Source: Heloderma charlesbogerti (lineage: Eukaryota > Chordata > Lepidosauria > Squamata > Helodermatidae). From it: a stretch of DNA of 64,000 bases. The position numbers and the translations under genes were made by a program. Shown piece by piece: positions 30,429-41,475 of this stretch. Position 1 is the stretch's first letter. Each line of letters opens with the position of its first letter. Location of the stretch: NCBI GenBank assembly GCA_026122225.1, contig JANEZZ010002759.1, positions 1-64,000 on the forward strand. Reading direction: 5' to 3'. The notes under the pieces were generated by a model. The model searched no databases. It saw nothing but the letters and a program-made list of their open reading frames with translations, and had not been told where the DNA came from.

Positions 30429-31608
30429 TTGGATTGATCATGGTCATATTGATTAATTTGTGGGGCTATTAGGCTTGTACTGCTGCTTTGATAACTCAAA
30501 ATGATTGATGGTTTTGTTGGTTTGCTGTTGCAAATGTTTGTATCTGGGATGCTCCACATCATTTGCGCACATTTTCCTTGCAATTCTGTTGATGTTTTTT
30601 AGCTGTGCAAGTTATGTGCATATTGTGGGGTGGTGGGTGGTCACAGAAGAAGGCTGATCTCCATGTTTTGTATTTCAACTGTAGACCACCCTCACTGTAT
30701 AGTTGTAGCATTTCCACTAGCACCAACCTTCTCCTGAAATGCCTCGCTATTCAGTCATACAATGTATCTATGCACTGTCTCACACATTCCCTCCCCCCTT
30801 GCACACACTCTGTACTTTGCTCACTTACTCTAACGATCACAGCAATGGCTTATACTCCAGTTTTTGCTAGTTGAGTTCAGCTCTGCATGTATTCTGTTCC
30901 TGAAAAATACACAAGGAAAGCAAATATACTTCCCCCCACCTATATACTGTGCAACTTGCAATGTTGTACAGGATTAATTGCATACTGCCCTGACATGAAC
31001 TTTGTGACATAGCCTGTGAGCAGTGTGTGATAATTTTATTTAGCTCTGTGTAAGCTGGCTCAGCTCAGCCACAATTCAGATCAGGTTGTGACCTCAGCAC
31101 TCTGGAAAGGGCAGTTAAACCTTTCCCCACCTATGTTTTCTTGTATTTCCACCCACTCTGCGGGGGGGGGGGTCATAGAAAAAACAGGTGGAGTGGTTTT
31201 GAATGGTTTAACACACACCCCCCCCCCGCTTTCCTGGAGTGCTGCATTCCTGTTACAAATCAGGGCCACACACCATTACATGGAGCTAAATTAAAGTACT
31301 GTGCATTACTTCACTGCGCATGATAGAAAAAACGTTTAGTTTGGCCTTCTGACTTTCTGCATGTTTACATAATTACTGCATAATGCACATTATAAGCTAC
31401 AAGGCATCCTCTCGGACCTCTCCTCTATCAACATGGTAAGGCTGGCAAGTGAATTTTTGGTCTAATCGCACATATAGTGTTGTTGCTTTGCATGATAGTT
31501 TTATTTACCTGGTTGTAAGGCTACAGTTACTTAGAGATAGTCCAAGGGATGCTTTTCCCTCCATCTCCCCATGTATGGTGATGAATTTTTGTGTTGTAAA
31601 ATTGGGGT
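30429..31608. other. Unassigned unique-looking sequence
   Basis: No gene or repeat recognised; short C- and G-runs at 31161-31171 and 31218-31228. Open stretches here are short and lack any domain. Confidence 0.3.
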
Positions 31609-31616
31609 GTTGAAAC

Positions 31617-32175
31617 TAGGGGTGTACAGATTCCCCACCATCTGTTCTGGTGGGGAATCCAGTGGGGGGGGAGGTGATCCATTCCTCCACCGTAATCCTC
31701 CAGAGGGGCTCCGCTCTGTGAGGTTTCCAATGGGGATGGGACCGGCTTGAGGGCCGCTTACCTTCCCTCCTGCCGGCCGGATCCACTCGCCTCCTCCCTG
31801 CCAATCGCCATGTCTTCTTCTTTTTTTTAATGGCAATTGGCAGGACGTGCCCATAGACTTATACACAAAATAGAGCCGTGAATCTTGCATATAAGCCTAT
31901 GGACGCATAGACTTAGACGCAAGATTCATCGCTGTATTTGCATCTAAGTCTATGGGCACATCCTGCTGATCGCCATTTATTTATTTTTTAAAGACATGGC
32001 GATTGGCAGGGAGGAGGCGAACGGCTCTGGCTGGCAAGAAGCAGCCTAGTGCCGTTCTGCCTCCAGTCCTCCTGGAGCAGAGGTAAGTGGTCCTGATCCG
32101 CTGCGGATTCCTGAGGCCGGATTCCAAAGAATCCAGCCTTATTTGAATCCGCAGCGGATTTCTCTGACATCCCTA
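31617..32175 (+). mobile_element. Variant MITE: same termini, different palindromic core
   Basis: 559 bp. TAGGGGTG to CATCCCTA with a perfect 8-bp duplication GTTGAAAC. The terminal parts match the main family (TCTCTGACATCCCTA, GGGGGGGAGG blocks, a GGATTCCTGAGG hairpin), and donor-like sites lie at 31756-31763 (complement) and 32081-32088 (plus). The core has no GATAGGCTACG. Instead it has an inverted repeat built on GCCCATAGACTTA, CAAGATTCA and a TGGCAATTGGCAGG/CATGGCGATTGGC pair. Confidence 0.9.
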
Positions 32176-32686
32176 GTTGAAACTAAGCTAACCCACCATC
32201 TCTGAGCACTGTGTTTGGCTTCAGGATCAAAATCGGGGCTGACCGTGATTTTACATCAAGGTACATTGAAGTAGCACATATTATAGCAGCACTAGTATGT
32301 GTATGATTTGAAGTTGAACAACTGATCAGGCCTAGATGCCATGCATTGATTAGTTGTCCATAAGAAGAATTTCTATCTGGTTTGTACCAGTTCTTCCTCA
32401 GTTGGGAAGAAACCTCCCTCAGGCCTGGTTTAGCATTGTCTTTTCACCTCTCCTCCAGTCCACTTCATTTCATCACCTCCATTTCACCTCTTCAGCCACC
32501 TCATCCTTCTCTCAACCTTCTATTGATCCTATATTCATTAATTGTTCATTGTTTATGTTATGTTAAATAAAGAAGATTTGAGTTGTACAAAAGTGGATTA
32601 GGAGTGAGTTTAACTGCCTGGATAGACACACAGCCAAACATGTGTCAAGGTCAGATCAACAACTTTTTGTTTTGCCCTGACAGCTA

Positions 32687-32752
32687 GTCTTTAGTACATT
32701 CTCAATCTTTCTGCACAGAACAGTGCAGGAAGATTGAGAATGTACTAAAGAC
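32687..32752. repeat. Near-perfect 66-nt hairpin
   Basis: 30-bp arms (GTCTTTAGTACATTCTCAAT... and its complement) with one mismatch and a 6-base loop (AGAACA). The flanks show no larger element; it may be a very short MITE or a hairpin RNA precursor. The rest of 32184-33456 shows no recognisable feature. Confidence 0.8.
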
Positions 32753-33467
32753 AATTCTACAAATTTCCCATTGGCTCCATTGGTTTCCTTCTTTTTTTAA
32801 AGTTAAAACAGGCATCTGTCTCCTTTCAAAGGGACCCCAGTGAAGTAAAGTAATAGATCTTTACTAATCGATGAACACTAATGGATTAACTTGGGGCAAT
32901 TGTAAACAAATTGTAAACAAAGGAGATTCTGGCATGCTGATTTGATTTTGTTTGGAATTGTAAGTGTAGAATGTATTTTTCCAAACTTTCCTCACATCAT
33001 CGAATAGCATGAGAGCAGGAGGCAGATGAGAAACTTTTCACAATAGAGCCTGCTGCAAAGACACTTACTACTTTCTTTGCCACTTTTTCGTTCCCAGCAC
33101 CCAATGGGAGTGATAATGCTCTGTAGCAAAACTTAGCAGATGTTTCTTGCATGATCTCCACTACCACCCCTAAAATCTTTGCTGTGCTGAGGGAGGTGCA
33201 GTAGTTTCTTCATGTAAAACACCTATGGCATTTTCAGCAGGTATTGCCTTATATGACATTATTTTTATTCCAATACCCAATCCAGAACTTGCTGCATTAC
33301 TTTCCACACATCTGTTCTGTTTCTGCATGCCAACAGCATTTTATCTCTCGTCTCATCCTAGAACATAGTCATTGCATATGCACCACTGACAGTGTGCAGA
33401 TAGTAACACGATTAATATGTCTTTCCCTCACTGTGTATGTGTATATGTGTATATGTATATGTATGTG

Positions 33468-36400
33468 TTGTTGTTGTTGTTGTTCAGTCGTTCAGTCGTG
33501 TCCGACTCTTCGTGACCCCATGGACCATAGCACGCCAGGCCTTCCTGTCCTGCACTCTCTCCCGGAGCGTGCTCAAGTTCATATTCATTGCATCCGTGAT
33601 GCTATCTAGCCATCTCATCCTCTGCCGTCCCCTTCTCCTTTTGCCTTCAGTCTTTCCCAGCATCAGGGTCTTTTCCAGAGAGTTTTCTCTTCGCATTTGG
33701 TGGCCAAAATATTGGAGCTTCAGCTTCAGTATCTGTCCTTCCAATGAGCAGTCAGGGTTGATTTCCTTTAGGATGGACTGATTTGACCTCCTTGCAGTCC
33801 AGGGCACTCGTAAGAGTCTTCTCCAGCACCACAGTTCGAAAGCATCAATTCTTCGGCGCTCAGCCTTCCTTATAGTCCAGCTCTCACAGCCATACATTAC
33901 CACTGGGAAAACCATAGCTTTGATTAGACGGACCTTTGTCGGCAAGGTGATGTCTCTGCTTCTTACTATGCTGTCTAGGTTTGCCATAGCTTTCCTCCCA
34001 AAGAGCAAGCGTCTTTTAATTTCATGGCTACAGTCACCGTCTGCGGTGATCTTGGAGCCCAGGAAAGTAAAATCTGTCACTGCTTCCATTTCTTCCCCTT
34101 CTATATGCCAGGAAGTGATAGGGCCAGATGCCATGATCTTAGTTTTTTTAATGTTGAGTTTCAAACCAGCTTTTGCACTCTCCTCTTTCACCCTCAACAA
34201 GAGGTTCTTGAGATCCTCTTCGCTTTCTGCCATTAGGGTGGTATCGTCTGCATATCGGAGGTTGTTGATAATTCTCCCGGCAATCTTAATTCCGACCTCT
34301 GATTCATCCAACCCGGCATTTCTCATGATGTACTCTGCATATAAGTTAAATAAGCAGGGTGACAATATGCAGCCTTGTCGTGCTCCTTTCCCAATTTTGA
34401 ACCACTCGGTTGTTCCATGTCTGGTTCTTACTGTTGCTTCTTGACCCTCGTACAGGTTTCTCAGGAGACAGGTAAGGTGGTCTGGTACTCCCATCACTTT
34501 AAGAATTTGCCACAGTTTGTTGTGATCCACACAATCAAAGGCTTTAGCGTAGTCAATGAAGCAGAAATAGACGTTTTTCTGGAATTCTCTTGCTTTCTCC
34601 ATGATGCAGCGAATGTTGGCGATTTGATCTCTCGTTCCTCTGCCTCTTCGAAACCCAGCTTGTACTTCCGGTAGTTCTCGGTTCGTATACTGCTGAAGCC
34701 TAGCTTGTAGGATTTTGAGCATCACCTTGCTGGCATGTGAAATGAGCGCAATTGTGCGGTAGTTGGAACACTCTTTGGCGTTGCCCTTCTTTGGAATTGG
34801 AATGTAAACTGACCTTTTCCAGTCTTGTGGCCACTGTTGAGTGTTCCAAATTTGTTGGCATATTGAGTGCAGCACTTTAACAGCATCATCTTTTAGGATT
34901 TTAAATAGCTCGGCTGGAATACTGTCAGCTCCACTAGCTTTGTTGTTACTAATGCTTCCTAAGGCCCACTTGACTTCACTCTCGAGGATGTCCGGCTCAA
35001 GTTCAGTGACCGCACTATCATGGCTATCAGGGACATTCAGATCTTTCCTGTATAGTTCTTCTGTGTATTCTTGCCACCTCTTCTTAATCTCATCTGCTTC
35101 TGTTAGGTCCCTGCCTTCTTTGTCCTTTATCATGCCCGTCTTTGCACAAAACGTTCCCTTGAGATCTCCAATTTTCTTGAAGAGATCTCTAGTCTTTCCC
35201 ATTCTGTTGTTTTCCTCGATTTCTTTGCATTGTTCATTTAAGAAGGCCTTCTTGTCTCTCCTTGCTATTCTCTGGAACTCTGCATTCAGTTGGGTATATC
35301 TTCCCCTTTCTCCCTTGCTTTTCGCTTCCCTTCTTTCGTGAGCTACTTGTAAAGCCTCCTCAGACAGCCACTTGGCTTTCTTGCATTTCTTTTTCTTTGG
35401 GACGGATTTCGTTGCTGCCTCCTGAACAATGTTACGGACCTCCGTCCATAGTTCCTCAGGCACTCTGTCTATCAGGTCTAATCCCTGAAATCTATTCCTC
35501 ACCTCCACTGTATATTCATCAGGGATATGATTTAGGTCATACCTGAACGGTTTAGTGGTTTTCCCGACGTTCTTCAATTTCAGCCGAAATTTTGCAAGAA
35601 GCAGCTCATGATCTGAGCCACAGTCAGCTCCAGGTCTTGTTTTGACTGACTGTATGGAGCTTCTCCATCTTTGGCTGCAAAGGACATAATCAATCTGATT
35701 TCGATATTGACCATCTGGTGACGTCCATGTGTAGAGTCGCCTCTTGTGCTGTTGGAAAAGAGTGTTTGCTATGATCAGCATGTTCTCTTGGCAAAACTCT
35801 ATTAGCTTTTGTCCTGCTTCATTTTGTACACCAAGGCCATGCTTGCCTGTTATCCCGGTGATTTCTTGACTTCCTACTTTAGCATTCCAATCCCCTATGA
35901 TGAAGAGGACATCTTTTTTTGGTGTTAGTTCTAGAAGGTGTTGTAGGTCTTCATAGAACCGATCAACCTCAGCTTCTTCGGCCTCAGTGGTTGGGGCATA
36001 GACTTGAATTACTGTGATGTTGAATGGTTTGCCTTGGATTCGTACTGAGATCATTCTATCATTTTTAAGATTGTACCCCAGTACTGCTTTTCCCACCCTT
36101 TTGTTGACTATGAGTGCTACTCCATTTCTTCTAAGGGATTCTTGCCCACAATAGTAGATATGATGGTCACCTGAATTAAATTCGCCCATGCCTGTCCATT
36201 TTAGTTCGCTGATTCCCAAGATGTCGAAGTTCAATCTTGCCATCTCATGTTTGACCACCTCCAACTTACCTTGATTCATTGATCTGACATTCCAGGTTCC
36301 TAAACAATATTGTTCTTTACAGCATCGGATTTTCTTTTCACTGCCAGACACATCCACAGCTGAGTGTCCTTTCGGGTTTGGCCCAGCCGCTTCACTCTTT

Positions 36401-36692
36401 CTGGCGCTACTTGGAAATACCCTCTGCTCTTCCCCAGTAGCATATTGGACACCTTCCGACCTGAGGGGCTCATCTTCCGGCGTCATATCTTTTAGCCTTG
36501 TGATACGTTCCATGGGGTTTTCTTGGCAAGAATACTGGAGTGGGTTGCCATTTCCTTCTCCAGTGGACCACATTTTGTCAGAACTCTCTGCCATGACCTG
36601 TCCGTCTTGGGTGGCCCTGCACGGCATAGCTTATGGCTTCACTGAGTTACGCAAGCCCCTTCGCCACAACAAGGCAGTGATCCATGAAGGGG
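33468..36692 (-). mobile_element. Full-length RTE-BovB LINE with open ORF
   Basis: 3225 bp, the usual BovB length, flanked by an 11-bp duplication ATATGTATGTG (33457-33467 and 36693-36703). The flanks lie in a TG/TA microsatellite, so the duplication is only moderate evidence. The 3' end (left) has the family tail (GACTGAACGACTGAACAAC then CAA repeats). The 5' end (right) has the BovB leader (GAAGGGGCTTGCGTAACTC, GGAGAAGGAAATGGCAACCC). Little decay is visible, so it is a recent insertion. Confidence 0.9.
33484..36627 (-). CDS. BovB ORF: APE-type endonuclease and reverse transcriptase
   Basis: 1047 codons without interruption. The endonuclease nicks target DNA and the reverse transcriptase copies BovB RNA onto the nick. 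Endonuclease blocks: LGTWNVRSM (about residue 109), ISELKWTGM, FIIGDWNAKVGS, NQIDYVLCS, GSDHELL. RT blocks: NNKASGADSIPAELFK, IPKKGNAKECSNYRTI, QAGFRRGRGTRDQI, CFIDYAKAFDCVDH, RQGCILSPCLFNLY and the catalytic LRYADDTTL (about residue 792). The C-terminal part ends MVHGVTKSRTRLND. The first ATG in the frame (MPCRATQDGQ) was chosen; the true start may be further in. Catalytic residues visible in both domains are present. Confidence 0.92.
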   Translation of the reverse strand: MPCRATQDGQVMAESSDKMWSTGEGNGNPLQYSCQENPMERITRLKDMTPEDEPLRSEGVQYATGEEQRVFPSSARKSEAAGPNPKGHSAVDVSGSEKKIRCCKEQYCLGTWNVRSMNQGKLEVVKHEMARLNFDILGISELKWTGMGEFNSGDHHIYYCGQESLRRNGVALIVNKRVGKAVLGYNLKNDRMISVRIQGKPFNITVIQVYAPTTEAEEAEVDRFYEDLQHLLELTPKKDVLFIIGDWNAKVGSQEITGITGKHGLGVQNEAGQKLIEFCQENMLIIANTLFQQHKRRLYTWTSPDGQYRNQIDYVLCSQRWRSSIQSVKTRPGADCGSDHELLLAKFRLKLKNVGKTTKPFRYDLNHIPDEYTVEVRNRFQGLDLIDRVPEELWTEVRNIVQEAATKSVPKKKKCKKAKWLSEEALQVAHERREAKSKGERGRYTQLNAEFQRIARRDKKAFLNEQCKEIEENNRMGKTRDLFKKIGDLKGTFCAKTGMIKDKEGRDLTEADEIKKRWQEYTEELYRKDLNVPDSHDSAVTELEPDILESEVKWALGSISNNKASGADSIPAELFKILKDDAVKVLHSICQQIWNTQQWPQDWKRSVYIPIPKKGNAKECSNYRTIALISHASKVMLKILQARLQQYTNRELPEVQAGFRRGRGTRDQIANIRCIMEKAREFQKNVYFCFIDYAKAFDCVDHNKLWQILKVMGVPDHLTCLLRNLYEGQEATVRTRHGTTEWFKIGKGARQGCILSPCLFNLYAEYIMRNAGLDESEVGIKIAGRIINNLRYADDTTLMAESEEDLKNLLLRVKEESAKAGLKLNIKKTKIMASGPITSWHIEGEEMEAVTDFTFLGSKITADGDCSHEIKRRLLFGRKAMANLDSIVRSRDITLPTKVRLIKAMVFPVVMYGCESWTIRKAERRRIDAFELWCWRRLLRVPWTARRSNQSILKEINPDCSLEGQILKLKLQYFGHQMRRENSLEKTLMLGKTEGKRRRGRQRMRWLDSITDAMNMNLSTLRERVQDRKAWRAMVHGVTKSRTRLND

Positions 36693-36703
36693 ATATGTAT
36701 GTG

Positions 36704-36707
36704 TATG

Positions 36708-36788
<81 letters not shown>

Positions 36789-36790
36789 GC
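36704..36790. repeat. (TG)n/(TA)n microsatellite
   Basis: A GTATGTAT run, about 13 TG units (36721-36745) and about 18 TA units to 36781. The BovB inserted at its edge; a shorter TG/TA tract lies on the other side of that insertion (33432-33467). Confidence 0.95.
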
Positions 36791-36794
36791 TGCA

Positions 36795-39470
36795 ATGTCT
36801 GACAGGAGGAGAACTAATCATCTGAGGAGAACAAAAAGTCCTAAAGTGCCAGCTGAGCAGGCAGTTAAAAAGTGGGCACACATCATTCCCAGCCCCCATA
36901 GAAAAGAGGAATAATAGTGGTGCTTCTGGTGCATCTTCTGATGATCATGATGACGTTGATGATGCAAGCGTTTCCAAGCAGACTACAAAGGAGGAAGATG
37001 ACGACAGAAATGGCAGTGTCGAATCTTATGTGATTTGTCCACCTGAGAATCATCACCTGCTGTCCCACAAGACCAAAGAACACCAAGTGTCTCGAGAAGC
37101 AGACTTGAACATAGCAAATACTTCTGTATCATCACAAGCAGAAGAGCATACAGATTCAGGGGGCATTGCTTCTGCTGGTCAGCCCGAGAAGCAAATTGTC
37201 ACTTCAAGTTATATTGAAAGTTTATGAAATACAGACCATCTTCTGTCCGATTACCTCAGTCCATGTTTTGTGAAAGATTCTGTTTACATAATTCACAAGG
37301 AGAATAGTAATGGCTTCAATTTAAACAGAGCCACTTCATTCAACACTGAACCATTGCCATTCACCTCCTCAGCCATCAAGAATAATGAAACCCTTGGTGA
37401 ACAGCCATTACCAGAATAACACATTTATTCCAATGAAGAAAGTATCATTTCCCAAGGCAAGATGATGACTTGGTCCACCGAGATGACAGTACAGGTGCTC
37501 AAGTCTCTGTTGCTGAACCTTATAAGGGCAAGGAAAAGGTCATTTGCACAGAAACACATCAGTATGGCACTGATAACGGTCAACACAGGTTGTTGTCAAA
37601 CCAGTATTCATTTGAAGCAACTGTTCCTAAATCTTATGCAGACCCAAACTGGAGACACGCATCTTATGTTTGCAAACATTTTGTCCATTATTCTACAAAC
37701 AAGATTGCAGTGGTGTGTAGTAAACTTTGTCCTGTGGAAACTTGGTAAAGAGGGTGGTTGCCCAAGGATTGGAATTACTTCTACACATAGACACATAGAA
37801 AATCATCACCCTCAACTTGCTCCCAAAGATTGCATTCGGTCCAGATCACCATCCACCAGTAGCAAGAGAAATAATAAAGCAGTATCAGGTAAATAGCTAC
37901 TACCTCAAATACCCCCCCCCCCAGAACAAATATCTATTAAGACAACATGGGCATTATGACAAAAACACCCCTCGAATGGCAGGCACGTACAACCGTATCC
38001 TTGCATGGTACGTTGCTCAGGCAAGACTTCCATTTTTTACAATGGAAGATGAGGCCTCCCTTGAGTTCATGAACAAAAATGCTTCCCAGTGGAAGATGCC
38101 AACGCATTATTACCTATGTAACACAGCTTTTCCAGTCCTATAAAAGGACATTCACAAGGAGTTCAGGAATGACTTGACTAGTGCTCTTCATCAAGCTGGT
38201 CATCTAACGAATGGCAGCTGGACTGGTAACCAAACAAGGTTGTACCTCTGCCTGACTGCACACTGGGTGTCCACCACTGAGGAAGGGGGTCTGTTATGCA
38301 GGAGTGCTACTTCAACCCTAATATTGTCTTCTGAGGCACACGCTGCTGAGAACATAACATCAAAGCTGAACTCTGTCATACCCCATTGGCTTACGCCATT
38401 AAAGTAAGAGCTAGGATGTATTGCTAGTGACAATGGCTCCAACATTTCGAAATCTGTTTGTCAATGCAACATAAATCATGTGACATGCATTGTTCAGTGC
38501 CTTAGTTTGGTTGTTAGGAGAGGACTGTGAACAGGGAATGTACAAGTTAAGGAAAGGGGTATACCTTGCATATTAGCATCACTGATGCAATGAATATGGA
38601 CTTGAGCACGCTCCGGGAGAGAGTGCAGGACATGAAGGCCTGGCGTGCTATGGTCCATGGGGTCACGAAGAGTCGGACATGACTGAACAACTGAACAACA
38701 ACAATACCTTGCATATACACTTTATACACACTTTAGACAGTCCTGTGCTGCTATGGCAACCATTTGTGTCCTGCCACAAAACAAATTCATAACTGATGTG
38801 AGCCCACAGCAGAATAGCACACTGTACTTGCTGGCCAGGCTGCTCGAAGAGAAAAAGGGAGAACATTATTATGTCCAAGAGAAAGGCGGACAACAATCCA
38901 TCTCTTTCTATGTCCAACCCAAACAGTGGTCGGTGTTGACATTTTAGGGAGCTTTGAGGCCACAACTGGACTCAATTCAAATACAGCTACTCTGGGACAA
39001 GTGTTGCCTCCACTGCAGATAACAGTGGCTGCAATGGAAGATTCCATTGCACAAATATGCAGGAGAGTCAGTTTGAGGGCCATCCCTGATGCCACCTCAG
39101 TGGTTGGAAACAATGTCCTCGCTCTGCTTAATTCATACAAAGGCATCCATGCAATTCCAGGGGACAAGAACGATGCAGCAGCTACAGTTCTGGAGCCTCA
39201 TTTTCATAGACTGTATAAATGTATTGGCGGGGCGAGGAAATCTGCAACAGATGAATTTTAGAAAAATAATTAACCAAGCATATGCTGGTCCAGGAATGGT
39301 GGTCTCCCTGCAGCTTTGTGCACCCGCTAGTAGAAAGGCAGTGGGTCCATTGATTGAACCTGACTTAAGGCCACATCCATTCCTTGAGACACCAAGTCTG
39401 CCTTTAGAAACTTCCATTTGGACCTCAGTTGCCCCATGCTTCTATGGTGACCAACCCGGCCATTTCCTCT
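36795..39470 (+). pseudogene. BED-finger hAT transposase, broken
   Basis: The N-terminal part starts MSDRRRTNHLRRTKSPK. An acidic linker follows, then a BED-type zinc finger in two frames (YVCKHFVH, VVCSKLCPVE, HRHIENHHPQ at about 37660-37820). The RNase H-like core includes TYNRILAWYVAQARLPFF (about 37990-38040), LYLCLTAHWVS (about 38243-38275), ASDNGSNISKSV (about 38420-38460) and, after 38720, VSLRAIPDATSVV and ATVLEPHFHRL (about 39180-39220), matching the hAT order. At least ten stops or frameshifts. A truncated BovB tail lies inside. The C-terminal hAT dimerisation block was not found, so the 3' part is missing or unrecognisable. Confidence 0.7.
38574..38703 (+). repeat. 5'-truncated BovB 3' end
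   Basis: 130 bp, matching the last 130 bases of the full-length BovB (GATGCAATGAATATGGAC, CTCCGGGAGAGAGTGCAGG, GTCACGAAGAGTCGGACATG, AACAACAACAA). Flanked by a perfect 13-bp duplication ATACCTTGCATAT (38561-38573 and 38704-38716). Inserted into the hAT transposase relic. Confidence 0.92.
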
Positions 39471-40737
39471 TTTAATCTGTTCCCAGTAATTGTTACTTTG
39501 GCAGGAGCTGCCCGCCACCCATACAGAGAGAAGCCACAGCACTGTTTTTCATAATGATTAGTACTGCCTTGGTCTCGCCTCTTCATCCCAACACTTCCAA
39601 AATGGCCTGCCATTTTTTAGTTTGCTCTTCAGCTTTCTTTACTCCCCAGTCTCAGAGCTCAGGAAAAACTGTCCAAATAAGAAACCCACAAAAACACACA
39701 AATAACATTATTTGTTTTGGTCACTAAACAACAGAACTCCCTCTGTACCTTCAGTTCAATTTTTATTCCTTGATAAAGGACACTGTTCTTGTATCCAGAG
39801 CAGGCTGGTTTCTGCCAGTGGAACACATTATTTATGCAAGTTTCCTGCGTGGCGTGCTAATTAAATTTTACGTGCTCTTTTTGTGCATCTAGAAATTGGC
39901 ATACTCTCATTTAGTAGTAATAATAATATATGTCTCACATTCCCCCATCACCAAAGCATTGGCAGGCATAAAGAAAAATCCATAAACTTGTGGAAAGCGG
40001 AGATTTACTATTAGAACACCTAAAATTTGTTAAATGTTTGATCAACCCATGCATGCAAGGGACGACAGAATACAGGAGACGCAGCCATGGCCCATTCCCT
40101 AATAGAGTTTTGCAAAAGTTTAATGTGACTACTGTGTGCCGGGGGGGTGGTCTCTCTGCCTGTGTCAAGGAGACTGTGTCAGTTTCAGCCCCAGAGACTG
40201 CCGCTGCTGAGGCACCACAGACTCTCATGGTCGTCTGTTCCACTTGTATGTGTGTTTAGGTTATGGATGGCTATTCCATGTGAGTTGTACTTGTTAAACA
40301 TTAATTTGGAGCAGTGACAAACCTCGAACTACAGTAGACGAGTGCATCAGTTCTTAAGGATGTATCCCTTCCATACCTGTAAATTTGAACATCATTGCCT
40401 CAGATAAAAAAGGAAAAAGTGTCAGCCACTCAAACAGACAGGAACCAAATGGTGAGTAGGGATGTCCAATGCTCGGAAATCCGTTTCTTTTTCGGTTTGA
40501 CAAGAGTTCCATGGTGTGCCCAACTTGGTTTGCATTTGCGGGCCAAGCTGCAGGTTTTCTCCTGAACCCAGGGAACATTTTGCATATTTTTGTGTGTGTG
40601 TGGAGGCATAATTTGCATAGAGATTTGCGCAAATTGCGCCTGCAATTTGTGTGATTTGTGGAAATCATGCAAAATTCAGCCATAATTTACACAAATTAAA
40701 AACCGTGGAAAATCCGCAAACTGGCCTAACTCGCTCC
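39471..40737. other. Unassigned, with a possible truncated TAGGGATG-type element at 40456
   Basis: No gene recognised. At 40456 TAGGGATGTCC followed by CGGAAATCCG and TTTTTCGGTTTG looks like the start of another hAT-like non-autonomous element, but no matching right end or duplication was found before 40738. Confidence 0.3.
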
Positions 40738-40885
40738 AGGTCGAGTATGGGTGTACGAAACCCCGCTTACCTGGCTCCACTGGGGTCTGCAGGTGGGGGG
40801 AGGCGCTCCGTGCCTCCCTCCGGAATCTTCGACAAGGGGGAGGTGATCCATTCCTCCCCCCCGGAATCCTGCCCGGCCAGATCTG

Positions 40886-41414
40886 TGTCAGGGTGGACAC
40901 TGAGCCCATAGAATCCCAGAGTAGTTCTGATTTGGAGGAAGAGCAGTCGCTCCTGGGAGAGGAGCGCGCCCCTTTTTCCCAGGGCCCGCAGCTGACAGAG
41001 ATTCCTCCCACCAACATTCCTAGACGAGAAAGCAGTCCAGGGAGTGACCCAGCACCGATAGCAGACTGGTTGGATGCGCGGCGCAGACGCAGAGAGCGGC
41101 GCCAAATGGAGAGCGCGGAAAGGAGGCGTAGCGCCTGGTTGGCGCTCAAAGAATGGTTGCACCCAGAGGATCCAAGGGAAAAGGGGAGGGATTCTCCCTA
41201 GTCCTTATATTCAGGGGTCTGCCAGTAATTGCCTTTCAAATGGGGACCAACTGTTCCAACTTAGGGCATAGGGATGCTGCTGCTCAGATCTAGCTGCTAC
41301 CTGTAGAGTTGTAAGTTGTAAAAGAAGAATAAAGCTTTGAAAAGAATCCCTTTGTCTGCATCTGGACTTGGCTACTGGATTAGACTGAGAGAGCCCTCAA
41401 AGGAGCCCTTGACA
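40886..41414 (+). repeat. 5' LTR of the Sushi-like element
   Basis: 529 bp, starts TGTCAGGG and ends TTGACA. CTTATATTC could be a TATA-like box (about 41203) and AATAAA lies at 41328-41333. It differs from the 3' LTR at about 11 positions, nearly all transitions. The following TTGGTCCCCGTTCC could be the primer-binding site. Confidence 0.9.
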
Positions 41415-41475
41415 GCTTGGTCCCCGTTCCTCTTTTTTTTTTCTCTCCTCTCTCCCTCTTTTCTCCTACTGCCTT

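Noticed and set aside
33920..35546. Plus-strand open frames of 94-174 codons
   Set aside because: They are antisense shadows of the intact BovB frame.
36684..36794. Tyr/Ile/Cys/Val repeat peptide ahead of the hAT transposase start
   Set aside because: It is the translation of a TG/TA microsatellite.
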